Assembly: GCA_038496445.1 (NCBI GenBank)
Contig: JALMLS010000564.1
Location: 62,001-126,000, forward strand
Length of the DNA stretch: 64,000 nucleotides
Origin: Trichosphaerium sp. ATCC 40318
Lineage: Eukaryota > Discosea > Flabellinia > Trichosidae
Reading direction: 5' to 3'
Positions 35,515 through 47,840 of the stretch are shown piece after piece. The translations under genes and the position numbers were made by a program. The notes under the pieces were generated by a model. That model was not told the origin of the DNA. It saw nothing but the letters and a program-made list of their open reading frames with translations, and did no database searches. The stretch's first letter is position 1. Every line of letters starts with the position of its first letter.

Positions 35515-35520
35515 CACGTG
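35515..35520. promoter_or_regulatory. CACGTG element, copy 4 promoter
   Basis: Perfect E-box 29 bp upstream of the copy 4 ATG, followed on the plus strand by ACTTAAAT. Confidence 0.5.
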
Positions 35521-35694
35521 ACTTAAATCTTCTCGGTACCAAGTCACAAAGTAACTCTAAGGGACGAGAAACAATGTAGATGTAGTTACACTTTTACCTT
35601 GAAGTTCAAGAGACAATTCTTCGTGAAAATTATTTTTCGAAGAACAACTTTCTTTGCACAGGCGCCTCCAATTTTTTCGGAACATATGCAACGC

Positions 35695-38102
35695 CTACTC
35701 AACGTGCAGGTGTAAAACAGAAGTGTTACTTCGGTCAGTGTAAAGAAAGTGCTTTATTGGTAACCTATTTTGAGGCTCTAGATTCTCGTGTTTATTGCTA
35801 CTTTTTTGCGTTTGTTGTTCCCATGATTGAAAGGCATGATCTTGTTTCTCCACGATTTTTTCAAAAGTACAACGATAACAAACATTAATGCAATCTGCCA
35901 ATAATACTTAATTGTGAGAAAATATTGTCGACGGCAGTAAAGTTATCAATATTATTAGTTTTTATTGTTGACTTTGACCAGACTTTGCAATTACGCAATA
36001 ATGTTCCAGTTAAGCTGTTTTGTTCAGCAAGAAAAGTGCACCGTTGTTAATAATTGTTAATTTTTAATAACTTGACTGCCGTCGACTATAACTAGGCAAA
36101 ACTATTGTAGTATTCGTACCAAAACGATGAGTGCAAAAATGATTCCGAAAACAATACCAACTGTATTGTTGCTACTCGATTGACACTCGTCTTGTACTGA
36201 AAAAAAAATACTCACCCTATGATGAAGTTAGGTGTTGGCTACTGTTGATTACTAGCAGGTTTTTCGTACTTGGTTTGAGATGTTTGTTGTTGAGTGTTGA
36301 AACAATCTTTGGTGCCTCTCACTAAACTGATATCACCGCTGATACAAGGTGATTGAATGGCTACTATCTCATTGTTATCCACATGATCAACATTGTCAAC
36401 GTTAATATCAAATGTGCTTCCTTCTGCCAAGTTCACACATCCTTTTAAAATGTTATCAATATGTGACATAGTGATCAAGTAGACGTACCTTCAACAATGA
36501 GAGTGTTGTTGTTTCTCAAATTCAGAGTAACAATTCCCTTGTTTGTAAAGTTACCAGTTATTGTAACAGTACCCGCAATGATTATTGAATCGGTGTTCAC
36601 AACACTTCCAGAAATAGTGCATGGACTGGTTTGACACAATGTTGTTCCTACACCAACGTTGATAACTGGTAGGGAGCATAACGTACCCCATGGAAGTACT
36701 ACAGGAGTGGTCGTATTTGCTGATGTTGTTGGAGATATTGCTGGCACAGGAGTATTTGGCTGTGAGCCTAAACGAGTATTACTTTAAGTAAGCACCGGTG
36801 CTTACATTCGCAGGAACACTCGCTTTCAAGAGTGAAGATACACAAGCTACTACAGTTGTCATAGTTTGATCTTTGTGCCGTTGAATAGCAATTGTATGGA
36901 TTATATTGATCATAACATCCGTTTTTTGCCTCACAAGTATTACTGAAACAAAGTTATTATTAGAAAGGATAAAATAAATCATAACTGTATAATTGTTACT
37001 GGGTTGCCACGAAATAATGAACTATTTAACGATTGGTCTCTATCAAACAAATAAGTAATTTAGAAAATAATCAAAGCTAATAGATCACCCGCAAGTATTG
37101 TTCACAATAGTGCAATTCGTTAAGATCAAATGCATACTTGTCTGTACAAGGCAATCGTCTTTTGAGAACACATTCCGAATAAAATGTGAGTCCGTTATTT
37201 CAATACTTCCTTCATCATGTTCTTTACTGCCTATAACATAACCAGTATTGCCAGAATTTGCCATTCGGCTAGAAACATGATTGTTGTTTTTGAATATACA
37301 ACCCAAAAAGGATATCTAAGTGTTTTAGTGCTTTGTTGAGACTGCATTGTACTTCTTGTGTTATTAATTCTAACTCCACACAGATGCGGTTGTAGCTGAA
37401 CGATGTTCCAGTAATATTGACATTACTCCTAAGCACTCTCAGACGTTGAAAACGTGTTTTAAAAGAAGGCACCCTTTTGATATCGTCAGTGCGGTGTCTG
37501 CATTGTTGTCAAACTGAGCATTTCTTAAATATAGGTAAGTTAACGCAGTTTCTGTGCCATGTCGTACGTGATATTGACGAATGAAGCATTGGACACAACA
37601 AGCGCACAATGCTTAAAACAGAGACGCTCTATCGTCACATTAAACCCATTACCATTTATAGATAATACACTCCCTGTGATTGACGAACGCCCTTCAAAAC
37701 CTTATGAAAATCGGTTACAAAAAAATCACACGTGATCAAACGTTATTTTCTTTGGCGAAACGTAATAAACGTTTGTAAACTTTTTTGGTAGCTTTTTGTT
37801 AGAGTCCGTTTTCAGATCGTAGTACGAACCTGGGCGAATAAATAGGTTTTCTGTTAGGTTTATAGTAGTACTACTCTCTACGTAACAGCAGTCTTCGTTT
37901 AACTCAATGTCGCTAGTATTTTCATTTTCAAAGTAGTTGTAGCAGGGAATGCTGGTTCGACGTTCTACAAATGTGGTTGGCTCGCCGTCACCAGTAAGAG
38001 GAAAAAATAATGGAGATAATATTGTTGTATACCTGTAACATGACAGTGCGTGAGTGGAGTACTGATACCAATAATTCCAATAACTAAAAGCAGGCTATTC
38101 AT
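35695..38102 (-). CDS. Beta-helix membrane protein, array copy 5
   Basis: ATG 38102 gives MNSLLLVIGIIGISTPLTHC, a signal peptide; no CACGTG lies upstream, but one is at about 37727, 375 bp inside the gene in an intron. Rungs include GSIEITDSHFIRNVFS and LILTNCTIVNN. The Thr/Pro linker (PTTSANTTTPVVLPWG) leads to TLCQTSPCTISGSVVNTDSI and the stalk ITGNFTNKGIVTLNLRNNNT, then GSTFDINVDNVDHVDNNEIV, DISLVRGTKDCFNTQQQ and the helix. The tail uses CAA codons (EKIVEKQDHAFQSWEQQ) and runs to TAG at 35695-35697. No TGA occurs in this frame before the start of copy 4, so this copy must stop at a TAG or TAA. Highly similar to copies 6 and 8 in the stalk. Confidence 0.78.
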
Positions 38103-38252
38103 TTGTTGATTCTGTTTTATTAGAATTCACAATCCTTAATTCAAGTAGGGTGAGTCAGGAGAAATTCGGCATCTCGCATTTGAGTTATAAACTGAGATGG
38201 GAACAGAACTTAGAAATGTTACTAACAATCTATTTATGTAGCACTAATGACG

Positions 38253-40541
38253 TTATAGCGCTATAACGTTGCTTGGCGGTGTGTTTTAGCGTTACGACTG
38301 AATGGTGTGATCTTGGCTCTCCACGATTTTTTCGAAAATACAATAAGCACAAACACCACGGCGACCTTAAACAAACCAATCAGCAAGAACTTGGCTTGAA
38401 TGAAAACGTTCATACCAAAACGATGAGTGCAAAAACGATTCCAAAAGCAATACCAATTGTATTGTTACTACTCGATTGACACTCGTCTTGTACTGAAAAC
38501 AGAATACTCAACCTATGCGAAGTTAGCTGTTTGTCACTGATTATATTTATTACTTGGTTTGAGATGTTTGTTGTTGAGTGTTGAAACAATCTTTGGTGCC
38601 TCTCACAGAACTGATATCACCACTGATACATGGTGATTGAATAGCTACTATCTCATTGTTATCCACGTGATCAACATTGTCAACGTTAATATCGAATGTG
38701 CTTCCTTCTTCAAAGTTCACACATCCTTTTAAAATACATCAATATGTGACGTAGTAATCAAGTAGATGTACCTCTAACAATGAGAGTGTTGTTGTTTGAC
38801 AAATTGAATATCACGTTTCCCTTGTTTGTAAAGTTGCCAGTTATTGTAACAGTACCCGCAATGATTATCGAATCGGTGTTCACAACGTTTCCAGAAATAG
38901 TGCATGGACTGGTTTGACACAATGTATCTACTTAAAGGTTTATCTAATTGTATTAAACAACATCACATACCATTTATCCCGACAGATGGTACTATTGGGG
39001 CGTCTGTGTTCATTGCTGGAGTTTCTGTTGGAGCGTTTGCTGGCGTAGGTACTTGTGATGGATAAGGGGGTGTATCTATTGGTGAAAGTGTATTTGGTGC
39101 TTGGGTGTATATTGGAGGAAGCGTTGCTAGTGTGCCTAAATCAATGTGGTTAGTAAAAGAAAGTTGAGTATTTAGTAGCATACAATGGCAGGAACAAATG
39201 TTATTGAATAGTTTAAAAACTGTGGAGTTACTCGGACAAATCCCGCAATCTGCACTTGTTTGTACTTGTGTTGAATAACAATTCAATGGATTTAATGAGC
39301 CCATTTCATTACATCCGTTTGGCTCACAATTATTTCTTGAAGAAGTTAGTTCGTCAATAAGAACAAAAAGTTGCGTAACTGTATTGACAATACTTCGGTG
39401 TGGAATAGTGATGATGCGCTATCATAGAAATAAGTACATACACAATAGAGTGTAGTAGAATATGAACCTTGGGCAGTTGTTATTTATAAAGAAACAGCTG
39501 TTGAACGACAAGGATGAGTTGGATACTACAAGACAACCTAATCCTTGTTGTTCTGACATGTTGTTAGTAAAATTTGAGCGTGTTATTTCAACATCTGTTC
39601 CTTCTCCAATAACTTGTATAACAAAACCTATTTCGTCTGAAGCCATTCGTTTCGTAGTGGCTACATATTCGTTATTGCTGAACTTGCAATCAGATATGGA
39701 TACCTATCGCTATGATTAGAAAACAATTTAATACCGCTCACATACGCTATCAATTATATCTAACAGCACGCTCTTTAAACGATTTAAGGAAAATACAGCT
39801 CCTGTGATGTTCACTTTATTCCTACACTCATTTAGTTGTAACGTTCAATATTAGAGGCAGTACCCTTTATATATCGACAACGAGGTTTTTTGGTTGTCCT
39901 TGAACTGGCAATTACTTAAATGTAGTTTAAGAACAAGGAGTGCACTGAGCAGAAGAAGTACCGGATGTTGGTGACTGCTGCATTTTTTATGTCAACCGGT
40001 GACGAAAGAAAACAAATACCATCAAGCGTCACATTAAACCTGTTAGCATCTATTCCAACTTTGCCCTTGCTTACTTTCGCCATTTCGAAGGGCTCTACTA
40101 AACGACATTAGACATCTATTACTCTGGAAGTACTTTTCATGAAAATCGAAAAAATTCACGTGACAAAACTTATTCTAAGATCTGGTTACTTATCGCTTAG
40201 AAGGTGCGGGAACTCTGTTTTAATCGCATAGCGAGTATCAAAAATTACTATAGGAACCTGAGCGAATTACTAAGTTCCGAGTAAGAGGTATTGGATAACC
40301 ATCTACTGGAAGCCATGCGGTGTCTGTAGTTAAAACTATTTCGCTTATATCTTTAATCTCCAAGTAACAAGTTAAGTTTGTCGTACAGAGGTGTTTTGTG
40401 CTAGCGCGTACTGTCGTTCATACCAAAGTAAGCGTTCCGGAGAGACAAATTTTTTTCTACGTTTGTACCTGTAAAACAGAGCGCAGGTTGAATAGCAAAG
40501 CTGATACACCCAAGTACACCAAAAACAAATAAGAGCTTCAT
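38253..40541 (-). CDS. Beta-helix membrane protein, array copy 6
   Basis: ATG 40541 starts MKLLFVFGVLGCISFAIQPA, a strong signal peptide. CACGTGAC near 40156 lies about 385 bp inside the gene, as in copy 5. A rung exon shows TDVEITRSNFTNNMSEQQGL and SNSSLSFNSCFFINNNC. A Cys-rich exon (TQVQTSADCGICPSNS) precedes a long Pro/Thr linker (PIYTQAPNTLSPIDTPPYPS). Stalk, juxtamembrane Cys segment (ISSVRGTKDCF) and tail (EKIVESQDHTIQS then TAA) follow. I end it at TAA 38253-38255, because no TGA appears in frame until the start region of copy 5. The linker is the longest in the array. Confidence 0.76.
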
Positions 40542-40899
40542 AATTCGAGTAATTACCAGTTTGTTACGCTTGTGAATTCGCAATACGGCTTAATAAACGT
40601 CCAGTGACTTAACAACTCAAATCATTTGTGTTGAAAAAGAATAAAACCTACTAGATGCTGGAATTAGTTATCATCGCATCTTGTGGGTTAGGTGTTAAAC
40701 TCAGATCTTTGCGCTTACCAAAGAGTAGAAAAGTGTAACAACAGTAGCACGGTCGTATACAATTTTCTGGTGAACAAAAACGTATTATGACTCTTGATTG
40801 TGGTGTTTCTATTAACAGTGAAGAGCATTAATTCAGAGTTATACAATAACAGAACATTTATTGTGCTTAAATAGCTTTTATAATGCTGTTTTACAGTGC
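40542..40899. other. Region downstream of the mini-copy
   Basis: The tail frame of the mini-copy stays free of TGA through here with many TAA/TAG codons, but the translation is not protein-like. No separate gene is supported. Confidence 0.35.
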
Positions 40900-41082
40900 G
40901 TTTTTTTCTTACGACTGAAAGGCATGAGTTTATCTCTCCAAGATTCCTTCGAAAATACAACAATCACAAACAACACTGCGAAGGCACAATTTTGGTGTAC
41001 CTGAAACACACTGTGCCGGCTGAATAATAACGCTTAACGCCCCAATTATTATAATGGTAACAATACTAACTAAATGATGCAT
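40900..41082 (-). pseudogene. Internally deleted mini-copy (array copy 7)
   Basis: ATG 41082 encodes a family signal peptide (MHHLVSIVTIIIIGALSVII then QPAQCVSG). About 25 bp after a GTACAC donor the sequence jumps to the cytosolic tail coding region (GCIFEGILER-TAA-THAFQSQ). All beta-helix, stalk and membrane exons are missing, so a deletion between 5' and 3' parts of copies is likely. The signal exon end (CAGTGTGTTTCAGGTACACC) also occurs near 44450. It may be a pseudogene or may encode a very short secreted peptide. Confidence 0.65.
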
Positions 41083-41882
41083 TTTATACAGTCAGGTTGG
41101 TGGCTATGTTCTAAAATTTCTACGAGAAAGTAAGACTTTTTTTCAGAAAAAACAAGAAGTGTTTTGTCGCATTAAAAACTTAATCATACGCTACACATAC
41201 GTTGGTAGTTTCCATAATGTCTACTACACCCAGACTGAATTTTTACTGTCAAGTTAACAGTAGTAATTTTGGTACCACGTGGAAAGGCGTCATGCAAACC
41301 GCTCTCAACAGAGCTGATACTCCTAGTAAATATGTACAACTAACTGTTTGTTGAGAGTGTAGCGTAAATGGGACAAATAACATCCTGTACCAGAGTTTGA
41401 CATAAATTTCTGTTCCTTGCTACCCACCCCTCCAAATCTTATATGTTCTGGAAACCAAGCGAGGGCTCTATGTGTAAGTTGATTGCGAAGAGGAACCTGA
41501 GGTTGTGCTAGCAAACTGGTGGCTATTTTTTTAACGTTAAGCCTGCTTTTAAAAGGCCACTCCCGATTTGTTGCACGCACGTGATATTCAGCCCGAATAC
41601 TCACGTAAAGTACTCTACATAGTACACAAACCATCACGAAAAATCGAGTTTAGCTAACTCGAAATAGCGATATTTCAGGTCAAATCCGTTGAAAATAGGA
41701 AGTCACAACTTGGGTGTCCTGAAAGCTTTGTTTACGCAAATAGAAAAATTTGTAATTGGCAAGGAATACATGCCACAACGGAGAAAGAAGTTGGTTCTCA
41801 CCTTTTTTTGGAAACAAGGCTGAATTATGTCTAAGTTGAAAAGCATGTGATTGACCATTGCGGTATTCATATTTACTTCGAT
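41083..41882. other. 800-bp spacer between copies 7 and 8
   Basis: Contains CACGTGAT at 41580-41587 and a minus-strand frame (41634 down to TGA 41305) of about 104 stop-free codons (ATNREWPFKSRLNVKKIATS...) with no relative that I know. I leave it unassigned; it could be a small gene. Confidence 0.35.
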
Positions 41883-44054
41883 TCAGTTTACACTGATATT
41901 TATAGGGCCCTTTGGTGCCGCGTTTGTGTTTTAAGATTAAAAGGCATAATCTTGCGTCTCCATGATTCTTTTGAATACACAACAATCACAAACAACAATG
42001 CAATCTAAAAAGTAATCAATTTTGATAAGTTAAAGTAAAGTTAAAGGTCGTACCAAGATGATGATGGCAGCGATGATTCCAAAAACAATACCCAAACTAT
42101 TGTTACTACTTTGGCTTTCGGATTTAGTGGTGCATTCATCTTTGAGTGAAAATAGAACACTCAACCTACGAAAAGGTTAAGGAAGTGCTCAAGTTATGTT
42201 TTCTTACTTATTTTTAGATGTTTGCTGCTCTGTGATAAAGCAATCGTTGGTACCACTAACAGAGCTGATATCACCGCTGATACACGGTGATTGGATGGCG
42301 GTGATCTCATTGTTATCTACATGGTTAACACTGGTAACATTGACATCAAATGTGCTTCCTTCTACTAAGTTCACACATCCTTTTAAAAAGGCTATCAATA
42401 TGTGACATAGTGATCAAGTAGACATACCTTCAACAATGAGAGTGTTGTTGTTTCTCAAATCCAGAGTAACAATTCCCTTATTCGTAAAGTTGCCAGTTAT
42501 TGTAACAGTACCCGCAATGATTATTGAATCGGTGTTCACTACACTTCCAGAAATAGTGCATGGGCTGGTTTGACACAATGTACTGAGAGATGTCGTAGGT
42601 GTTTCTATCGGAGCCTCTGTAGTCGGCACTTGCGTTAGAGGCTCTGTAGATGGTATGTCTGTTGGGGATAATGTAGGAACGTCTGATAGGGTGGCTTAAT
42701 GAGTGTTCTTAGAAATAAACAAAAGAAATTTATGCAATACCGCAGGAGCAATTTGCATCGGCTTGAAGAGATAAGGAACAATTTCCGGTTACAAATTGTT
42801 GTGCGCCTAAAGTACAAGAATGTAGACTCTCATCTTGGTTATTTAAGCATCCAGTTGGTACACAATCAATATTTCTTGTACGTTGTTAGTAGCGTTCAAT
42901 ACACCGAAATCGTAACTGCATTGACAACTCCGGACTATGAAACAATGATAATGCTCTGGAGAAGAAATAAGGAAAAGAAGGAGTTGACTATTACAGACTT
43001 GTTACAATCAATATCCTCGAAGGTACAGTTTCTAAAGATCAAAGGTGCATCCGAAACTGCAAGACAACCAAAGCCTTCAATAGGGCTAAAGATGTCTTGA
43101 AACATTGATCCGCTTACCACAGCGTGTCGGTTGGCTGTGATGTCTAAAACAGCACCAATGGGACCAAAATCAAACTGCCCGGATCCTATCATTGTTTGGT
43201 AAGATACTGGCATACGAGAAGGATACTAAAATATCTTGCACACTTACTAAGGAGTCGATTATCCTCAAAATCACAATCGCTGATTGATATCTGTTTTGCT
43301 TAGTTAAAATACCTCAACATGCACTTGTACCTCATCAATTGATTGTAAAACCAGTACTCCGAATTGATTATCAATGAACTTGGTTTTACTTATCGTAACG
43401 CGTTTCCTAAGTTCGTAGTTGGAAAAAAGTAGAAATACAAGTTATGTACGCTTGTGAAATCGATAGAGAGCGGCGTATAAGAGTTTTAGAGAATCGAGAA
43501 TTTCTTAACAAAAGGTAAGATGTAAAGGGAAAGATATAACAACCAAAAAGCGTACAAGATATTGACGCGTAATGCGTTTTTTATTTCTAGTGGACCAGTA
43601 AAATTTAGATTAATTAGAGTAATATTAAAGCCACCAGCGTTTATAGCTGCAGTGGTAGGGTATGTTCTCACTGATACAATATTGAGATCTTGGGAAAGGA
43701 TCAGAATCCTGAGGTTAGAAAAAAAACACGTGATTAAAAAAAGGTTTCCATTCAGTTTAATTTTTACGAACCGGATGATTTCAAAACAATGCTTTGATTA
43801 AGTACTATATCATCGCTTGCACGTAGTTCGTATATTGTGTTAGTATCAAAAACTATTTCGCTTATATTTTCTTTCAGCAAGTAACAAGTTATGTTGTTCA
43901 TACAAGCGTCAAACAAGCTTGCTACTACTATTGTAGAAAAGTTAAATAAATATTTAGAATGTACGTATTATAGGTCAGGCGTACTTATTTGACCACCTTT
44001 GGTCGCAATGGCTGCATACCCAATAATAATAAAAGTCAATAGCCAGACATTCAT
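41883..44054 (-). CDS. Beta-helix membrane protein, array copy 8
   Basis: ATG 44054 gives MNVWLLTFIIIGYAAIATKG, nearly identical to the start of copy 10 and close to copy 9. Marker ACMNNITCYLLKENISEIVF. Rung exons include INAGGFNITLINLNFTGPLE and ANRHAVVSGSMFQDIFSPIE with LAVSDAPLIFRNCTFEDI. The linker is Thr/Pro-rich (TEAPIETPTTS) before TLCQTSPCTISGSVVNTDSI, then the stalk and GSTFDVNVTSVNHVDNNEIT. The tail reads RIMETQDYAF-TAA-S-TAA-NTNAAPKG and ends at TGA 41883-41885. The peptide after the two TAAs is conserved in copies 9 and 10, which shows that they are translated. Confidence 0.84.
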
Positions 44055-44109
44055 CTTAATTGTTTGATTTGGGTTTTAGTAAAACGAAAGTCCAAACCAT
44101 CCTGCACTT

Positions 44110-44480
44110 ACTTAATTTGTTAGGCCAAACCATCCGACTTAAAAGCTTCGGATGACGGTTGTAGATAATGGTGCAAACTGGTAGTATCCGTAGTAAAAAA
44201 ATTTAGGTACTGCTGAGATTTGAGACTTAAATACTGGTATTTACTACATTGTTTCAGTGAACGATATTCAACACTGCTTTGGCTGAGCGTGGTGTTAGCC
44301 TCCAGGTAGATATCAATGTCATCTAGAATTACTTCGGTTATGTTGTAGCGTTCCAAGTAACACGTTAAGCTGTTGACGCAAGGATCAGCTGAGTTTACTG
44401 TCACTGTGGTATTAAAGTAAGCGCTCCATCAAGAAGGCACAATTTTGGTGTACCTGAAACACACTGAGCCGGCTGAATAA
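44110..44480 (-). pseudogene. 5' fragment of a beta-helix copy
   Basis: Signal-peptide remnant (VIIQPAQCVSG near 44450) followed by the marker exon NSADPCVNSLTCYLERYNIT with EVILDDIDIYLEANTT. No rung, stalk or membrane exons follow before copy 8 begins. A truncated duplicate. Confidence 0.6.
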
Positions 44481-44504
44481 TAACAAACTGATCTTATGTT
44501 CCGA

Positions 44505-44720
44505 AATAAAATTCCAAAGAGAAACTTAAGACTGACTGTTTCAGAAAATATCAGCCAACCCACAAGTTTCCAGAACAAGAAAATGGTTTTCTTGCTGTAC
44601 CCCTAATGCGAATTTACAGAAACTTAGTTGCTTCTAATACGATACAAGTGCAACTTGTAAACAAAATGACTATAAAAGTCTGAGAAAGGCACAACTAAGT
44701 TACTTGTATTTTACTTCTTA
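44505..44720. repeat. Duplicated intergenic unit (first copy)
   Basis: Shares TATCAGCCAA-CCCACAAGTT, TTACAGAAACTTAGTTGCTT, AGTGCAACTTGTA, ATGACTATAAAAGTC and AAAGGCACAACTAAGTTACT with 47285-47840. The second unit is longer, so this one has deletions. The blocks lie at the same place relative to the neighbouring copies. Confidence 0.6.
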
Positions 44721-44871
44721 ATTATAACAGCGTTCCGGCCTATCGGTTAATAGCATTGTATTTTAGCGCGGAGCACAACTGGTAGAATTATGTAAGTTTA
44801 TTTAAAGCACACGTGCAATCACGTGATTGCCATTTTCGTTATTTATAATTTTGCCTCGTTTTCAGTTTAAA

Positions 44872-47072
44872 TTTATAGTGCCCTTTGGTGCCGTGTTTGC
44901 GTTTTAAGATTAAAAGGCATAATCCTTTGTCTCCATGATTCTTTTGAATACACAGCAATCACAAACAACAATGCAATCTAAAAAGAAATGAAATAAAAGT
45001 TGAAGTAAAGAAAGGTCGTACCAAGATGATGATGCCAGCAATGATTCCAAAAACAATACCCAAAGTATTGTTACTACTTTGGTTTTTCGATTGGTTGTTA
45101 CATTCGTCTTTGAGTGAGAATAGAATACTCAACCTAAGAAAAGAGTGTTACGGAAGTGTTCAGCTATATATCATGTTTTTCTTACTTGTTTGTAGATGTT
45201 TGCCGCTCTGTGATAAAACAGTCTTTGGTTCCACTTACAGAACTGATATCACCGCTTATACATGGGGATTCAATGGCAGTGATCTCATTGTTATCCACAT
45301 GGTCAACGTTTGTAACATTGACATCGAATGAACCTTCTTCCAAATTCACACATCCTTTTAAAATACATCAATGTGTTACATAGTGATCAAGTAGATGTAC
45401 CTCTAACAATGAGAGTGTTGTTGTTTGACAAATTGAATATCACGTTGCCCTTGTTTGTAAAGTTACCAGTTATTGTAACAGTACCCGCAATGATTATAGA
45501 ATCAGTGTTCTCGACATCACCGGTAATGGTGCATTGACTGCGTTGACACAAAGGTGTCATTGGAGATGTCGGTTGTGTTTCCATCGGGGCGTCTGCAGTC
45601 GGCAGAGACTCTGTGGGACTCATTGCTGGTGTGTCTATAGGATCATCTGTTGGAGCGCCTGGTGGGGACAATGTAGGAATATCTGATAGGTGATTAATGA
45701 ACTTTCTTAGAAATATACAAAAGAGATTAATGGAATACCACAGGAGCAGTTGGCACAAAACTGATCAACCGCAAAGTTTAGGGAACAATTTCCAGCGGTT
45801 GCCATTGGTTGTTCGCTTGAAGAACAAGAATGTAGATCCCGAGTTTGGTTACTTAAGCACCCAGCTGGTCCGCAAAAAACATTTCTTGAAAGCTGTTAGT
45901 AGAATGAAGCACTACGAAAATCGTAACTGCATTGACAACTCTGGGCTATGAAACATTGATGATGCTCTACAAAGAAATAAGGAAAAAGAAAGGACAAACG
46001 TTTGCAGACAGTGGACAGGCAGTATTCCTGAAGGTACAGCTGTTAAAGATCAAAGGTGCATCCGAGACTGCAAGACAACCGTAGCCTGAAACACTGCTCC
46101 AGTTGTGTTGAAACGTTGATCTACTCACTACAACGTCTCCGTTGGCTTCAGTGATGTCTAAAAGTGCAGCAATAAAATTCGATGAGAACGGATTCATTCG
46201 TTTCGTAATATCTATGGCGTTTGTTAATACAAGCACTTGTACTATAAGATGATATAAAGACAGAAAAAACACGTACAAGTCAATTGATTATTCATAAAAT
46301 GACAATCGCTGATTGACACCTGTTTTGTTATAGTTAAAATACCTCAGAGTAACTATGTTGTACCTCATTAACTGATTGTAACACCAATACTTTGAAGTTA
46401 TTATCAGTGAACTTGGTCTGGCTAATCATCACGCTTTCACTAAGTACGTAGTTGGAAAATGTAGAAATACAAGTTACGTACACTTCTGAAACCTGTAGAG
46501 AGGGATACGGATCATAAGTTGTAGAGAATTGACAATTTCTTAAAGATGTAAGATGCAAAAGGTAACAGCCAAAAAAAAATCGTACATGATTTTGACATTT
46601 GATGCGTTTTTTATACCAAGCGGCCCTGTAATATTTAGGCCGTCTAAAGTAATATTAAAGCCACCAGCGTTTATAGATGCAGTGTCCGGAAATATAGGGA
46701 GCGTCAATATTGAAACTAGCGTATTTTGGACTTGGAGAGAAAACAAGTAAGTATCTCAGAAGGTCAGAAAAAAAAACGTGATTAAAAATAGTTCTGGGAT
46801 AAAGAACCTGCTTGTAAAATAATGTTTTGTCCGAGCACTATATCATCGTCTACATTTAGTTCGTATACTGTAACATCTTCAAAAATTATTTTACTTATAT
46901 TTTCTTTCATCAAGTAACAATTTAGGTTGTTCATACAAGCGTCATTCAAGCTCCCTTCAACTAATGTAGAAAGCTTAATCTATAATTTCCAAACTTATTA
47001 GGTTGGCGTACTTATTTCACCTTCAGTAATAGCTGCATACCCAATAATAAATGCCAATAACCAGATATTCAT
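44872..47072 (-). CDS. Beta-helix membrane protein, array copy 9
   Basis: ATG 47072 gives MNIWLLAFIIGYAAITEG. Marker ACMNNLNCYLMKENISKIIF. Rungs: INAGGFNITLDGLNITGPLG and GDVVVSRSTFQHNWSSVSGY with LAVSDAPLIFNSCTFRNTAC. The longest Pro/Thr/Met linker of this subgroup (PTLSPPGAPTDDPIDTPAMS) precedes PLCQRSQCTITGDVENTDSI and the stalk. The juxtamembrane segment is shorter (EEGSFDVNVTNVDHVDNNEI). The tail reads RIMETKDYAF-TAA-S-TAA-NANTAPKGTINLN then TGA 44872-44874; the Gln before DYAF is Lys here. The intron CACGTG of copies 8 and 10 is degenerate (AACGTGAT near 46777). Confidence 0.84.
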
Positions 47073-47180
47073 TGTTTCAGAATTTATTTTTTTTTGATTT
47101 AGCGCTAAACTAGTTGCCTGTAACTTCCAAATGGTCGTCACACGTTACTTCAAATAAGTGACTTATGACTTTTCGTACGA

Positions 47181-47840
47181 CTAAACGCGAACTTTATCAA
47201 CGTAAGTTTCTCGTAGAATTTTTTTTCCGGAACATAAGCAACGCCACTGAAAAATGCGTGATTGGTTGCCATAGGTGTTAAGACTTTTTGCAATATCAGC
47301 CAAGCCCGCAAGTTCCCACACAAAATAGTTTTCTTGCAGTACTTCTAATGCAAATTTACAGAAACTTAGTTGCTTCTTATAAGATACAAACTGAGAAGAG
47401 TATCTGTGAAAGGTTCTGATAGGTATTTTACGTGTTGCAATGATGCTTGTACCAATATTTTTCATGAACATCGTTTGAATAACGATTGTGTTAACTGTAA
47501 ATGTGTTTGTAAGACTGTTGGTTTCTATAATGCATTGTAGTATCGCATAGATGAATGAAGATACAAGAATAAATATATTGTCTTTCGCTACAGCAAGTGC
47601 AACTTGTATAATGACTATAAAAGTCAAGTAAAATATCAAGATACTTGATGTGCAACAACCCTCAAACACTTTCTTCTATCGTTTAATGTGATAATACCAA
47701 TATGACTATGTTACTTCACATACGATGAGGGACCTCAGTGGACTTTGACAAAGAGTTGTATCAGACGAATATGATTGAAAAAGAAATCAACATTATAAAC
47801 TTAGAAAGGCACAACTAAGTTACTTGTATTTTACTTCTAG
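47181..47840. repeat. Duplicated intergenic unit (second copy) with a 160-codon minus frame
   Basis: Homologous to 44505-44720. The minus strand carries an open frame (47669-47181) with hydrophobic N-terminal sequence (SILIFYLTFIVIIQVALAVA) that ends RCLCSGKKILRETYVDKVRV. No ATG starts it. It is probably a decayed array copy or spacer and not an independent gene. Confidence 0.5.

Noticed and set aside
41680-41985. 101-codon minus ORF
   Set aside because: Wrong frame across the tail of array copy 8; the correct frame is the conserved family tail ending at TGA 41883.
42699-43100. 133-codon plus-strand ORF
   Set aside because: Antisense to array copy 8; no conserved motif.
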